Shown piece by piece: positions 19,216 through 28,596 of a stretch of 64,000 nucleotides of DNA. The stretch is from Laspinema sp963821735. Its GTDB lineage: Bacteria > Cyanobacteriota > Cyanobacteriia > Cyanobacteriales > Laspinemataceae. How positions within the stretch are numbered: the first letter of the stretch is position 1; each line of letters begins with the position of its first letter. The translations under genes were made by a program, and so were the position numbers. The notes under the pieces are model-generated. The model was given only the letters and a program-made list of their open reading frames with translations. It made no database searches and was not told the origin of the DNA. Location of the stretch: assembly GCA_963821735.1 (NCBI GenBank), contig CAWGFK010000070.1, positions 372,001 through 436,000 on the forward strand, in the 5' to 3' direction.

Positions 19216-19832
19216 ATGCCCCAAAACACGCTTACGAAAAATCGCCGGTTAACTCAGGTGGGATTGCTACATTTAGGCCGATACCTGCGTTGGCTTAGAC
19301 ATTATCGGGGTTGGACGTCGGTCCATGATCTGGGGCAGTACATTGCAACCCAAGAGTCGATGTTGCTGAAAGAGCGAGGGAAGGACCTCTATATCGATCC
19401 GGAACTGGTCCCTGGGATATCGGGACCCCAGATTAATCGGATTGAGGGGGGTAAAATTACTCGTCTGGCGATTGATCAGTTGATGTTGCTGATTGATGTA
19501 TTGGAACCCGTGCATCCGCAGTCGATGGATACGATGAGTTTAGAAAGTTTGCTGGATATTGCTACAGGGGAAGCGACGATTGAAGTGCCGCCCCTGGGTA
19601 GTGATTAAGGCGAAGGCAACTCCTCGGGGAATTAAGGGCAATCTCCGGGGAGTCTTAGGGATTCGTTGGGATTGGTCCGGATTGGGAGACTAACTACCGT
19701 TACGTTACATTGACTCCTGGGCAACGAATTGAAATTCGATCGCCCCAGGAGGATAACTCCCAGGGTAAAATTGACCGCATATATCAGAAAAATCCTCATA
19801 CAAACCAAACATCGGCCTCTCCATTAAAATGA
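19216..19832 (+). CDS. Cro/C1-type HTH regulator, probably two frameshifts
   Basis: The open frame gives 130 residues with a Cro/C1-like helix-turn-helix (LGRYLRWLRHYRGWTSVHDL, then GPQINRIEGGKITRLAIDQL). Beyond its TAA at 19606, protein-like sequence continues in a second frame (GNLRGVLGIRWDWSGLGD) and a third (TNYRYVTLTPGQRIEIRSP). The third ends with an ATGA overlap onto the next start at 19829. Two single-base insertions would join all three into about 205 residues, and the total length fits. The overlap implies translational coupling with the PLD-like/TPR gene, which it may regulate. Confidence 0.7.
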
Positions 19833-22800
19833 CTAAGCGAAGTTGGCTAGAAATTCTGGAATATTTATCCGTGGCGGGTTCCGTGGCGGGTTCCGTAGCA
19901 GCGATCGCGACGCAGCAGATTGTTTATGCTGCAACGCCCCTATCCCTGTCGGTGGTCCTCAATTTGGCTAATCGCCGTCGATTAGCGCAGGAACCGTCCT
20001 TCGGAGGCAATGACATCGAACTCCGGGAGAAACTCGCCCGGGAGTTAGGGATTTTACGCGAACAAGTGCAGGGATTGCCGACGGATTCTGAATTTAATCA
20101 TGTCCAGTCGGCAGTCTCGAAACATTCGGAAGAATTTGAAGAGGTTAAGCGACAGTTAGAAAAAACCCTGTCTTTGGCGCAAGGGTTGGAGTTGAATCCC
20201 TTGCGCCAAGATATTTCTGTACTTCGGGAGAATTATGCCGGGGTCCAGGAGACTTTGGCGGCCCTGACTGCACAACTCAATGGCGCAGACTCCTCCAAGA
20301 GTGGACATGGGGTTGAGCGATTGGAGAGTGCGATCGCCCAAATTAATAGCAAAATTGCCCAATTTCAAAATAAACTCTCGAAATTGGACCCGGGCGGGGG
20401 GACTCCGGATTTAAACCCGGTGTTGTCTGAAATTGCTCAAATTGAACAGCGACTGGAAACGGTTCGCTCTAGTGTGAGTCAAGCGATTGAGCAGGAAATT
20501 GCCGGGTTGCGGGCGGATCTCGAAGCGCGTGTTAGCGCCGGAAATCCTTTGGAATTTGGCGCGGAACAGGTGAACTCCCTGAGTTCGGCGATCGCCAAAT
20601 TGCAGGAACGGCAGCAGCAGTTAGAACAAGCGATCGCCCCGGTGAGTGAGTTGCGGATGCAACTGGAACAGTTGAATCAGAAGGTGGCAGCGCAACCGGA
20701 TATTGAGCAGGTGGAACGCTTGAAAACTGCTTTATCCCTGGCGATCGCCTTGATTCCTCAACTGGAACAGCAATTAGATTTAGAACGCCTTGGGGTTTCC
20801 GCCCGTGGTAACCAGGAGGCGGTAGATTTAACGGGGGTGGATGAAGCACTCCGGAAAATTGCCGAATCTGTCAGCGAGGCGATCGCCGAAATTGATACGC
20901 GATTAGCCCCCCTAGAAGCGGTAAACCTGCGCCGCATCCAAGAAGATTTGGCCCTGCAAACCCGGGAGTTAGAACAGTTAACCACCGGATTAGCAGCCCT
21001 CCAACAAGAACAGGGGTCCTGGAAAACTGCCCTTGCCGGATTACAGGAGAAAATCGAGGGATTACCCCAATTTGTTGCACCAGAAGCCTTAGAACCCCTA
21101 GAAACTGCCCTCACAACCCTCAAAGAACGGGTGGATCTCCTCTCGGGGTTTCCCATTCCCGAACTCCAGGACCAGCTTGAACAGTTAGCCGATCGCGTGA
21201 ATAACTTACCCGAAGCGATCGCCTCACAATCCGATGTGGAACAACTGAATCAAGCGCTACTGGAAGTTACCGCAAATCTGGCAGAAGTGCGGGAACTCAC
21301 CGCCTCCCTGGAAAACCAGAGTGAAGTGAGCAGTCGCCTCAGTCAACTGGATAGTATTGTGAGCGAACTGAACTCACGCATGGACGACACTCTACCGCAG
21401 GAACGGGAGGTGTTGCGCCAAGAGGTGCAGAGTCTGCGGGAACAACTGGAATGGCAAGGGAGTGGCGTTCCCAATGCGGTATCCAGTGAGGTGACTCAGC
21501 AAATCCACCAATTGCTGGAACAGTTCAACTCTCGCCCGGAATTGGAGCAAATTGAAAGCCTCAGTGCCAGTGTCAGCGAACTGGATCGGCGACTGGAACA
21601 ACTGCCTAATTCTAGCCAATCCCCGCCAGAGGAAAGGGATGCGGAAGCGATCGATGTCCTGCGGTTGGAAATCTCTGAGTTGCGATCGGCCCTGGCGCAA
21701 GTGAGCGAATCCCTCGGTCACTTATCCGATGTGACCCCGGAGAGAATCGAACGGTTAGAGGCGGCTTTAGGGCAACTGGAAGGACAACTGGAACAGTGGC
21801 GCAATCGCCCGGGACAAGTTTCCGTGCAACCGCAGATTGAGCAACTGAGTCAGCAGCTTAAAGCCCTGGCAACCCATCCAGAAGTGCCTCACACTACCCC
21901 GGAAAGTGGTCATCTGCAATCCCTAATTTCTCCGGCGATCGCCCAGCAACTCTATCAAATTGAATCCTTGCTGGAAGGGATTAAAGCTCATCAGTATGAG
22001 TTAGTGTTTGACCGACCCGCGATTAGAGCACAACTGTTAGAGGCGATCGATACGGTTCAACATCGCCTGATTTTAGTCTGTCCTTGGGTCAGTCGGGCGG
22101 GATTGGATAGTATTCTGCTGCAAAAACTAGAAGGATTGCTGCAACAGGGTGTTCAAGTCGAAATCGGTTGGGGACATCTGCGGGATATCGAAGCGGGAGA
22201 ATTCCCCATCCGGATTAATGAACATTGGCAACTGGACCCGATGGCAAAACGCGGGCTATATGATGCTTTGAATGATTTGGAACATCTGCGGAGTCAATAT
22301 GGCGATCGCCTGCAATTAAAAGTTCTTGGCACTCATGAGAACTTTTTGGTGTGCGATGACAGTTGGGCGATGTTGGCAACTCATCATTTCCTGAGTAGCA
22401 GTGATGCGATACCGGAACGGGAAGTGGGATTACGCACGACCGATCCGAAGATTATTCAAGGGTTAATTGAGCGCTTTAGCGAACCCTTGCTGAATCCCGC
22501 CAATGCCAGTGCCTATTACAATCGCGGATTTGAGCGGTTGGATATTGGGGATTATCAAGGGGCGGTTGATGATTATACTCGGGCGTTGCAGATTGATGGC
22601 AATCAGCCGACAGCGTATAATAATCGCGGATTGGCGAAGTTCCAAATCGGGGATTTTGCCGGGGCAATTTCCGACTATACGCGATCGCTGGAATTGAATG
22701 ACAATGAATCGGTGGTGTATTTTAACCGAGGATTTGCCCGGTATAATCAGGGAGATTATACTGGGGCAATTGGCGATTACACCGAGTCCATCCTGAAAGC

Positions 22801-23281
22801 GCCGGAACAGACAGGGGCTTATTTCTATCGCGGGGAAGCCTACGGGCGCTTGGGCAATTATCAACAAGCGGCAGAGGATTATACTCGTGCCATTCAACTG
22901 AATCCCCAGGATGCAGTGGCGTACAATAACCGAGGATTGGCCCGGTATAACCAAGCGGACTATGCGGGGGCGATCGCCGATTATACAGAAGCCTTGCGGT
23001 TGAAACCCGATGATGCCGTCGCCTACTTGAATCGGGGGGTTGCCCGGTCCGCAGGGACTGATTATCATGGGGCAATCGAGGACTTTACCCAAGCCCTGAG
23101 TCTGAATGAGAAGTATGCCAGCGCCTATAACTATCGGGGTCGGGCGAGGGCAGAAATGGGCGATCGCCAAGGGGCGATCGGGGACTTACAAACGGCGGCG
23201 AACTTGTTTTCTCGCCAAGGAGATACCATCCATCACCAAGAGGCGATCGCGGCCCTAACTGCCCTAGCGAGTGCAGACTAA
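19829..23281 (+). CDS. Membrane-anchored coiled-coil, PLD-like and TPR protein
   Basis: 1150 residues. A hydrophobic N-terminal module (about 13-45, ending PLSLSVVLNLANRRR) is followed by a long Gln/Glu/Leu-rich coiled coil (about 60-700). A phospholipase-D-like domain covers about 725-880, with HENFLVCDDSW and then ATHHFLSS. Seven TPR units (YNNRGLAKFQIGDFAGAISD type) cover about 890-1130. The PLD motif has His836 but Asn838 in place of the usual HxK lysine, so catalysis is uncertain. Its start overlaps the stop of the regulator frame (ATGA). The architecture suggests a membrane-tethered effector with a protein-sensing tail. Confidence 0.85.
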   Translation: MTKRSWLEILEYLSVAGSVAGSVAAIATQQIVYAATPLSLSVVLNLANRRRLAQEPSFGGNDIELREKLARELGILREQVQGLPTDSEFNHVQSAVSKHSEEFEEVKRQLEKTLSLAQGLELNPLRQDISVLRENYAGVQETLAALTAQLNGADSSKSGHGVERLESAIAQINSKIAQFQNKLSKLDPGGGTPDLNPVLSEIAQIEQRLETVRSSVSQAIEQEIAGLRADLEARVSAGNPLEFGAEQVNSLSSAIAKLQERQQQLEQAIAPVSELRMQLEQLNQKVAAQPDIEQVERLKTALSLAIALIPQLEQQLDLERLGVSARGNQEAVDLTGVDEALRKIAESVSEAIAEIDTRLAPLEAVNLRRIQEDLALQTRELEQLTTGLAALQQEQGSWKTALAGLQEKIEGLPQFVAPEALEPLETALTTLKERVDLLSGFPIPELQDQLEQLADRVNNLPEAIASQSDVEQLNQALLEVTANLAEVRELTASLENQSEVSSRLSQLDSIVSELNSRMDDTLPQEREVLRQEVQSLREQLEWQGSGVPNAVSSEVTQQIHQLLEQFNSRPELEQIESLSASVSELDRRLEQLPNSSQSPPEERDAEAIDVLRLEISELRSALAQVSESLGHLSDVTPERIERLEAALGQLEGQLEQWRNRPGQVSVQPQIEQLSQQLKALATHPEVPHTTPESGHLQSLISPAIAQQLYQIESLLEGIKAHQYELVFDRPAIRAQLLEAIDTVQHRLILVCPWVSRAGLDSILLQKLEGLLQQGVQVEIGWGHLRDIEAGEFPIRINEHWQLDPMAKRGLYDALNDLEHLRSQYGDRLQLKVLGTHENFLVCDDSWAMLATHHFLSSSDAIPEREVGLRTTDPKIIQGLIERFSEPLLNPANASAYYNRGFERLDIGDYQGAVDDYTRALQIDGNQPTAYNNRGLAKFQIGDFAGAISDYTRSLELNDNESVVYFNRGFARYNQGDYTGAIGDYTESILKAPEQTGAYFYRGEAYGRLGNYQQAAEDYTRAIQLNPQDAVAYNNRGLARYNQADYAGAIADYTEALRLKPDDAVAYLNRGVARSAGTDYHGAIEDFTQALSLNEKYASAYNYRGRARAEMGDRQGAIGDLQTAANLFSRQGDTIHHQEAIAALTALASAD

Positions 23282-23396
23282 ACCCTCCGGGTCCCCTGAA
23301 ATTCAGGGGACCCGAAAGCGGGTTTCTCCCCTAGATTGATTCTAAATCGGTCAATCGTTTGTGAAGAAACCCGATTGTTTTTCTAATAGCGTCCTA

Positions 23397-23422
23397 GCGG
23401 GAATAAAAATTCCCGCTTTTTT
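23397..23422 (+). terminator. Rho-independent terminator
   Basis: GCGGGAAT-AAAA-ATTCCCGC followed by six T. It closes the regulator-PLD/TPR operon and argues against a GTG start at 23423 for the next gene. A second hairpin without a T run (GGGTCCCCTGAA/TTCAGGGGACCC) lies at 23289-23313. Confidence 0.85.
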
Positions 23423-23470
23423 GTGGAAGTGACTATAATTGGTGCAAAACCGGGCATCCTACCACCAACC

Positions 23471-24556
23471 ATGCAAACGATAAAACCTTCCAGTCAAAGT
23501 TTTAGGGGCAATCTCAACTCCTATCCCTGGCAAACCCTAGTTGAAGGCACTTGTGTTGCCGGATCCGCCGTGGGAACCGTCGTGGCAGCCATTTCCGGAC
23601 AAGTCGTCTATGCGGCAGTGCCTCTCACCTTGGCGTTAAGTCTAAATTTGTCCAATCGAATGCGATCGCAACAGGAAACGGCACAACAAACCACCTCGGC
23701 GATCGCCGATGTCCGGCAAATGGTGGACTCTCTCCAAACTGCCATCCGCCAACAACCTCCCGTAGAAAAAGTCAATCTGCATCCCCTCCATGAGGCGATT
23801 TCTCAGTTACAAACCCTCACCCAACGCCTCCAAAAAACCGCCGTCCGCGAAGATGACTGGGAAACGGTGAACGTGCGCCTCTTATTAATGCAGGAACAGT
23901 TGGACCAACTCGCCACTGCACCCCAAGCAGAATCGCAATTTGCCAACTCGGCGACAACAGAGGAAAGCCTTCCCCCATCTCCTAACTTGGCCGATTTCCA
24001 GTTCCAAATTCAGACCGAAATGGAACCCCTGGCCCGTCGCGTCAAAACATTAGAACAACAAAACAAACAAATTGTCAAGCCCTATCTGCAACGTCTCACC
24101 CAAGCGGTTAAAAAGTTGGAACAGACGGGTTCTCTGACCGCATTAAAACGCAACTTAGACCGATTACGGGCTGAATTTCAACAGCAGCATCCCGAATCCG
24201 AAGAGATTACCGCCCTCCAAAGTGAAATGACCCGAATCAGCGAGGGATTAGCACAGCTACAACAGCGGTTTGAAACCCTGCCGCCTTTGAGCAACCTTGA
24301 ACAACTCGGGAGTATTGAAGCGGCAATTACGGAGTTATTTGAGAAAGTCTCGACCCTTAACGCGCAGATGCAAAGACGGCTGAATTGTTTAGAAAACGAA
24401 GAAGTGGAACGTCTCCATCAAGAGATTGATTTTCAGGCAACGACGATCGCCTCCTTACAGGATGGATACGATCGCCTCTATCATTCCGTCACCGATTTGA
24501 GCAGCCGCCTAGAAACCTTGCCTCACAGTGAACATCGAGAATACGAACATTTTTAG
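23471..24556 (+). CDS. Membrane-anchored coiled-coil protein
   Basis: 361 residues from ATG 23471; an in-frame GTG at 23423 lies against the terminator and is unlikely. The N-terminal hydrophobic module (CVAGSAVGTVVAAISGQVVY, then AAVPLTLALSLNLSNRMR) matches that of the preceding 1150-residue protein nearly residue by residue. The rest is an extended coiled coil rich in Gln, Leu and Glu, with no enzymatic domain. It is probably a partner or a shortened paralogue of the upstream protein and could form a mixed oligomer with it at the membrane. Confidence 0.75.
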   Translation: MQTIKPSSQSFRGNLNSYPWQTLVEGTCVAGSAVGTVVAAISGQVVYAAVPLTLALSLNLSNRMRSQQETAQQTTSAIADVRQMVDSLQTAIRQQPPVEKVNLHPLHEAISQLQTLTQRLQKTAVREDDWETVNVRLLLMQEQLDQLATAPQAESQFANSATTEESLPPSPNLADFQFQIQTEMEPLARRVKTLEQQNKQIVKPYLQRLTQAVKKLEQTGSLTALKRNLDRLRAEFQQQHPESEEITALQSEMTRISEGLAQLQQRFETLPPLSNLEQLGSIEAAITELFEKVSTLNAQMQRRLNCLENEEVERLHQEIDFQATTIASLQDGYDRLYHSVTDLSSRLETLPHSEHREYEHF

Positions 24557-24673
24557 TCCCGTCGGGTGGGTGATGCCCACCCTAAATCCGGTATCCTATC
24601 CCCAAGCGAAGCGAATCCCTCTCTCGGCATAAAACCCATTCATTTTAAACCCAGTGTTATGGAGCTTTGAGCA

Positions 24674-24928
24674 TTATAATTTTCCGGGAGTGTCCGGCGC
24701 AATATCAATCCCTCCTCCTTGTTTCATTTCATGCTGAGGAGTAATCAAATCCCTGAGTTCAGTAATTTCAATCCCAATCTCCTGGCAAGCTGCTTTTAGT
24801 TGTTGGGAAAATAAGCTAGTATTCTGCCCATAACCACTCTGTTCCGCCGCTGTTGCTAAACCCTGTTTAGCATTCGCTTTGGCACAGTCAATTAGTTCTA
24901 GTCCGTGGAGTTGTTTACTTGCTGCCAT
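24674..24928 (-). CDS. Hypothetical small protein
   Basis: 84 residues, no family recognised. It is Gln/Ala-rich and probably helical (LIDCAKANAKQGLATAAEQS, then SLFSQQLKAACQEIGIEITE), ending in a Gly/Pro-rich tail. It has an ATG start at 24926-24928 and no close neighbour on its strand: the M20 peptidase gene starts farther right on the same strand and ends at 25112. The composition resembles small conserved cyanobacterial proteins of unknown function. Confidence 0.6.
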   Translation of the reverse strand: MAASKQLHGLELIDCAKANAKQGLATAAEQSGYGQNTSLFSQQLKAACQEIGIEITELRDLITPQHEMKQGGGIDIAPDTPGKL

Positions 24929-25017
24929 ACGTTTAGCCCTATCTCACTCATGGTCAATTATTCAATTACCCTAACAAGACTCTCGTCAAAATTCATCCCC
25001 CCCAAGGATGAATCATA

Positions 25018-25042
25018 TAACGACTGAAGTCGTTACTACAAA
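25018..25042. repeat. AACGACTGAAGTCGTTACTAC repeat, single copy
   Basis: One copy of the short self-complementary repeat also found at 18095 and 40551. It is followed to 25110 by low-complexity C/T-rich sequence (repeated TCTCCCCAAT). Confidence 0.75.
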
Positions 25043-25111
25043 CAGCCTCCAATCTCCCCAATCTCCCCACATATCCCCAATTCCCCCATCTCCCCCATCT
25101 CCCCAATCCCA

Positions 25112-26284
25112 TCATTGCCAATACTTGTACGCCGCGTATGCTAGAGTAACGATTCCGGTGACGATCGCCGATTCATCCACCTCAAATTGCGGATGATGCA
25201 GGGGATAATTGGGTTTGTCGGGATGTCCCACACCGAGACGAAACATCATTCCGGGTGCGTATTCGAGGTAGAGGGAAAAATCTTCTGCACCAAGGGAGGG
25301 TTCGGGAATATAGGTGACGCGATCGCTTCCCCAGGCTTCTAATGCTGCGGATTCGACTAACTGGGTCATCCCGGTGTCATTTTGCACCGAAGGGACTCCG
25401 CGTCGGTAGTTCATTTCATAGCGACCCCCATGCATCTGACAGACATTCGCGACAATTTTCTCAATCCAAGCGGGTAAGTCGGCATGGGTTTCCGGATGCA
25501 GCGATCGCACGGTTCCCAGCATTTTCACACTATCGGCAATCACATTCGGTGCCCGTCCTCCATTCATTTGACCAATGGTCAAAACCACGGGACGCAAGGG
25601 GTTTTGAGTCCGGGAAATGGCCTGCTGGAGGGTGGTAATGACCTGAGAGGCAATCCAAATCGCATCGATGGCCTCATGAGGACGCGCACCATGTCCGGAT
25701 TCCCCCATAATCGTGATTTCTAGGTCATCGGCGGCGGCGGTTAATGCTCCCCGTCGAATCCCGATCGCCCCCCCGGGAATCGAGGGAAAAACGTGCAATC
25801 CTAAAATATTAGTGACCTGTTCCATTGCACCATCGGCAATCATCCACCCGGCACCTTGAGCAATTTCTTCTGCGGGTTGGAATAAAAAGCGCACGGTTCC
25901 GGGTAGACTCTCCACCAGTTCCGAGAGGATCATTGCGGTCCCTAATCCCACGGTGGTATGGACATCATGGCCACAAGCGTGCATCACCCCAACCTGCTGG
26001 GAGGCATAGTCTAACCCCGTCCGTTCGGCGATCGGCAGCGCATCCATATCGGTGCGAATGGCTAAGATTCTCTCATCGGTGACTTGACCGGAAAGTTCTC
26101 CCATGACCCCAGTTTTACCCACCCCCTCTCGCACATGGACTCCACAGGAAGAGAGTACCCCGGCTACATAGGCAGCGGTTTGATACTCTTGACCACTGAG
26201 TTCGGGATGACTGTGAATATGTCGCCGAATCTCAATCAGGCGAGGTGCGAGTTTAGCAGCAATGTTTTTAATGTCAGTGAGCAT
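25112..26284 (-). CDS. M20 family metallopeptidase / amidohydrolase
   Basis: 390 residues of the M20D amidohydrolase group (hippurate or IAA-amino-acid hydrolase-like), which cleave N-acyl amino acids with a di-metal centre. Metal-site motifs are RTDMDALPI, MHACGHDVHTTVGLG and FLFQPAEEIAQGA; late motifs include SLGAEDFSLYLEYAPG. Length and domain order are complete. It stands alone on the minus strand between unrelated genes. The substrate cannot be told from sequence. Confidence 0.93.
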   Translation of the reverse strand: MLTDIKNIAAKLAPRLIEIRRHIHSHPELSGQEYQTAAYVAGVLSSCGVHVREGVGKTGVMGELSGQVTDERILAIRTDMDALPIAERTGLDYASQQVGVMHACGHDVHTTVGLGTAMILSELVESLPGTVRFLFQPAEEIAQGAGWMIADGAMEQVTNILGLHVFPSIPGGAIGIRRGALTAAADDLEITIMGESGHGARPHEAIDAIWIASQVITTLQQAISRTQNPLRPVVLTIGQMNGGRAPNVIADSVKMLGTVRSLHPETHADLPAWIEKIVANVCQMHGGRYEMNYRRGVPSVQNDTGMTQLVESAALEAWGSDRVTYIPEPSLGAEDFSLYLEYAPGMMFRLGVGHPDKPNYPLHHPQFEVDESAIVTGIVTLAYAAYKYWQ

Positions 26285-26369
26285 GGGGATTCCAGGGTGA
26301 GCGTACAGTTTTTATTATAGAGTTGGTTGCTTAGGGAACTCGGTGCGGCCAGATTGAGGGGCGATCGCC

Positions 26370-26411
26370 AAAAGCCGACTGATTCTTAAAGCTAAGAAAA
26401 AGTCGGCTTTT
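26370..26411 (-). terminator. Terminator hairpin
   Basis: Arms AAAAGCCGACT (26370-26380) and AGTCGGCTTTT (26401-26411) pair over 11 bases. On the minus strand it follows the DUF1400 gene at 26502 and ends in four T. Confidence 0.7.
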
Positions 26412-26501
26412 GAGAAGGGATTCAATTTTTTAAGATTTTAGCCTTCTAAGGTTTTGATTGCCCGAGTCGGTAACCTTCATTAGCAATACCCCATTGATTG
26501 C

Positions 26502-27119
26502 TTAACAAATAATATCCCCGAAAGTTTCTCGAACAAATTGGGCTGCTTTCTCTGCTCCTTCCACCAAAAACTGGACCTGTCCATAAGTTTGATTCAACTT
26601 TCTAGCATCAATTTCAACCCGTTGAGACGGATATTTTTGCAGAAGTTCTAGCAGGGAAAGTCTGCCATCATCCGCAGCAGAAAGAACCAAACTTGATCGC
26701 AAGCCTTCAATTCCTTTACGACCCGAAGGCGGATAAATGGCTTGACTGATCTCGTAGAGGAATAATTCTCCCACGATAAAGTTGAGAGAACGGTCTAAAA
26801 TTCGGACACTGGCCGGAATTTCCTGGGTTAAAACCGTCCGAAATAGATCCCGATCAACATCGGCAATTCCCGTCAAAAATCGGATCACCCGAGACGCTTC
26901 TCCGGTTTCTCCAAATTCCGCTAATTCGGTCATTGGAATGGCAATTCGCTGGGGACCATAAGTCAGGACCACCACCTGAGAGGCCGTTGCCGGGGAAGGT
27001 GTAAACACCACGAAGGAAAGACTGGTCAGAAAAACAATGAGGCTGAGTGCTATAAATTTAACCCACTTTTTGGGTAGCTGGCTCAGACTGGTGACAAAGG
27101 TTTTGATTTTTATTTTCAT
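26502..27119 (-). CDS. Secreted stand-alone DUF1400 protein, copy 2
   Basis: 205 residues. A basic N-terminus and hydrophobic helix (FIALSLIVFLTSLSFVVF) with a site near ATASQ form a signal peptide. The mature part begins VVVLTYGPQRIAIPMTELAE, the DUF1400 signature that in cyanobacteria normally precedes an alpha/beta-hydrolase domain. Here the hydrolase is absent. The preceding gene on this strand, 27235-27951, encodes a related stand-alone DUF1400 protein, so this is a tandem pair. Each gene has its own downstream hairpin. Function is unknown. Confidence 0.82.
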   Translation of the reverse strand: MKIKIKTFVTSLSQLPKKWVKFIALSLIVFLTSLSFVVFTPSPATASQVVVLTYGPQRIAIPMTELAEFGETGEASRVIRFLTGIADVDRDLFRTVLTQEIPASVRILDRSLNFIVGELFLYEISQAIYPPSGRKGIEGLRSSLVLSAADDGRLSLLELLQKYPSQRVEIDARKLNQTYGQVQFLVEGAEKAAQFVRETFGDIIC

Positions 27120-27195
27120 GGCATCGCTCCTGAAGGATTTTTCACCCTTGTTTCTGGCTTCACCCGACCCAAATTATCGGCTTATGAAGCATGAA

Positions 27196-27220
27196 ATAGA
27201 GGCAGTCATTCTGCCTCTAT
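27196..27220 (-). terminator. Terminator hairpin between DUF1400 genes
   Basis: ATAGAGGCAG (27196-27205), loop TCATT, CTGCCTCTAT (27211-27220): a perfect 10-base stem after the stop of the gene at 27235, followed by TTT on the minus strand. Confidence 0.7.
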
Positions 27221-27234
27221 CGATTGAGTTCAGT

Positions 27235-27951
27235 TTATTTAGACCAGCCTAAGTTATTCGACTTAGCGCTGCTGAAAAGTTCGGGGACAGGTTTGCTGTC
27301 AAAATCCGAACCCAACAAGCCATCTTCACAAACAACGTCAGCTAAATAGGTTTGGACAACTTGGGCGATCGCCAGAACATCTGTCGCCAAGAAACTAATT
27401 CGTTCATAACCTTCTTCTAACAGCGGACCACTGACGCTCAACTGTTGTTCTGGATAGTTTTCTAGCAATTCCAGGAGGGTAAAGCTATCGTTCGATGCGG
27501 CAGAAACAAAGGCATCGATCACTTGATTAACATTTTCCTCCACTGCAATCCCCAGCACAGGTTCCAGACGAGTGAGGACAAATTGACCGATGGTGCTGTT
27601 GAGAATCCGTCTCAAGAAGTCCTGGGAAACGGGAATTTCCTGATCCAAGGCAAATCGTAAGGCGTCAATATCGCGCTCAATGATCCCCAAGCGGGTGCGA
27701 AATTCTGCGGGTTCCATACCTTCGCGAACGAACTCACGCAAGTCGCCGATCGAGATCGTCTCACGGGAATCGCCGTACATGAGGATGATTCTCTCTACAG
27801 CCATTGCGTTGTCACAATTTATAGTAGCTGCCGCAGTGACTGCTAAAACCAGTGCCAGTCCTAGGGATAAAGCCCTTTTCCAGATTTCATGAAACTGTTT
27901 CACCACAAAGGAGAATTTTTGATTAATATCGAACCCAGAGGTTATGTTCAT
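27235..27951 (-). CDS. Secreted stand-alone DUF1400 protein, copy 1
   Basis: 238 residues. The signal segment is LSLGLALVLAVTAAATI, and the mature part begins near AMAVERIILMYGDSRETISI, the DUF1400 start pattern, followed by DLREFVREGMEPAEFRTRLG. It shares the order of motifs with the gene downstream (FRTVL/RFALDQEIP, SLLELLQKYP/TLLELLENYP), so the two are diverged duplicates. The C-terminal tail is longer and Ser/Asn-rich. No hydrolase domain is present. Probably periplasmic; role unknown. Confidence 0.82.
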   Translation of the reverse strand: MNITSGFDINQKFSFVVKQFHEIWKRALSLGLALVLAVTAAATINCDNAMAVERIILMYGDSRETISIGDLREFVREGMEPAEFRTRLGIIERDIDALRFALDQEIPVSQDFLRRILNSTIGQFVLTRLEPVLGIAVEENVNQVIDAFVSAASNDSFTLLELLENYPEQQLSVSGPLLEEGYERISFLATDVLAIAQVVQTYLADVVCEDGLLGSDFDSKPVPELFSSAKSNNLGWSK

Positions 27952-28596
27952 CCACGTACTCCTGATACAACACTTCAGACTTGTCTGTTTTGCAACGTTG
28001 ACTCTATTGGTATTAGAGGATTTTCTCTAACAGTTTTTTGTTCCTGGAAAGATTCCAGAAAATCGACAATCTCTGTGAAAACAGGTCACTCTTATGTTAC
28101 TACATTTTCTCCCGTATTTTTTACTGATTCTAAAGTTAGATATTTTTAAACTAATAAAATAATCAGATTAGAGATAGTTATTTGTAAAAAATATATCTTC
28201 TTTTCTTAACAAAAAAATGACGGGGATTTTTTCAAATCAATCCGGTTAGCTGTAACCCTTTATTCTCGCTTTTATCAGCTAGATTGAATCCCCCTGAGTT
28301 GATAGTTGATCTGAATCCGATAATCAGTAGCCAGAGAAAATCACTTGGGTTATTTCCCTGACCCGCTTTACTGCTAATGGACAATTCTCCGGCACTTTTT
28401 TCTGAATTATCCCTCATCAAGAATTCCTCTATTTGATTGGGGGCTTTTCGGAGTTCTAAAAAAAAGTTATAACCGAGGTTCATAGGCCAACTAAGGGATT
28501 GAGGGCCTGCCAATGGAATGGCGATCGCAGCATCGAAAATTAAATCTTAGCCCGTCACTCCAACTCACTCTGGCTGCACTCTCATCCTATATCTAG
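27952..28596. other. AT-rich intergenic region
   Basis: About 645 bases between the DUF1400 and DUF3352 genes. It is AT-rich with several homopolymer runs. One 93-codon minus-strand frame (28232-28513) is open but has no recognisable sequence and no clear ribosome site, so I do not call it. No repeats or RNA structure stand out. Confidence 0.4.

Noticed and set aside
28232..28513. 93-codon minus-strand open frame
   Set aside because: No recognisable domain, no clear ribosome site, and it lies in AT-rich sequence between genes; real status cannot be supported.
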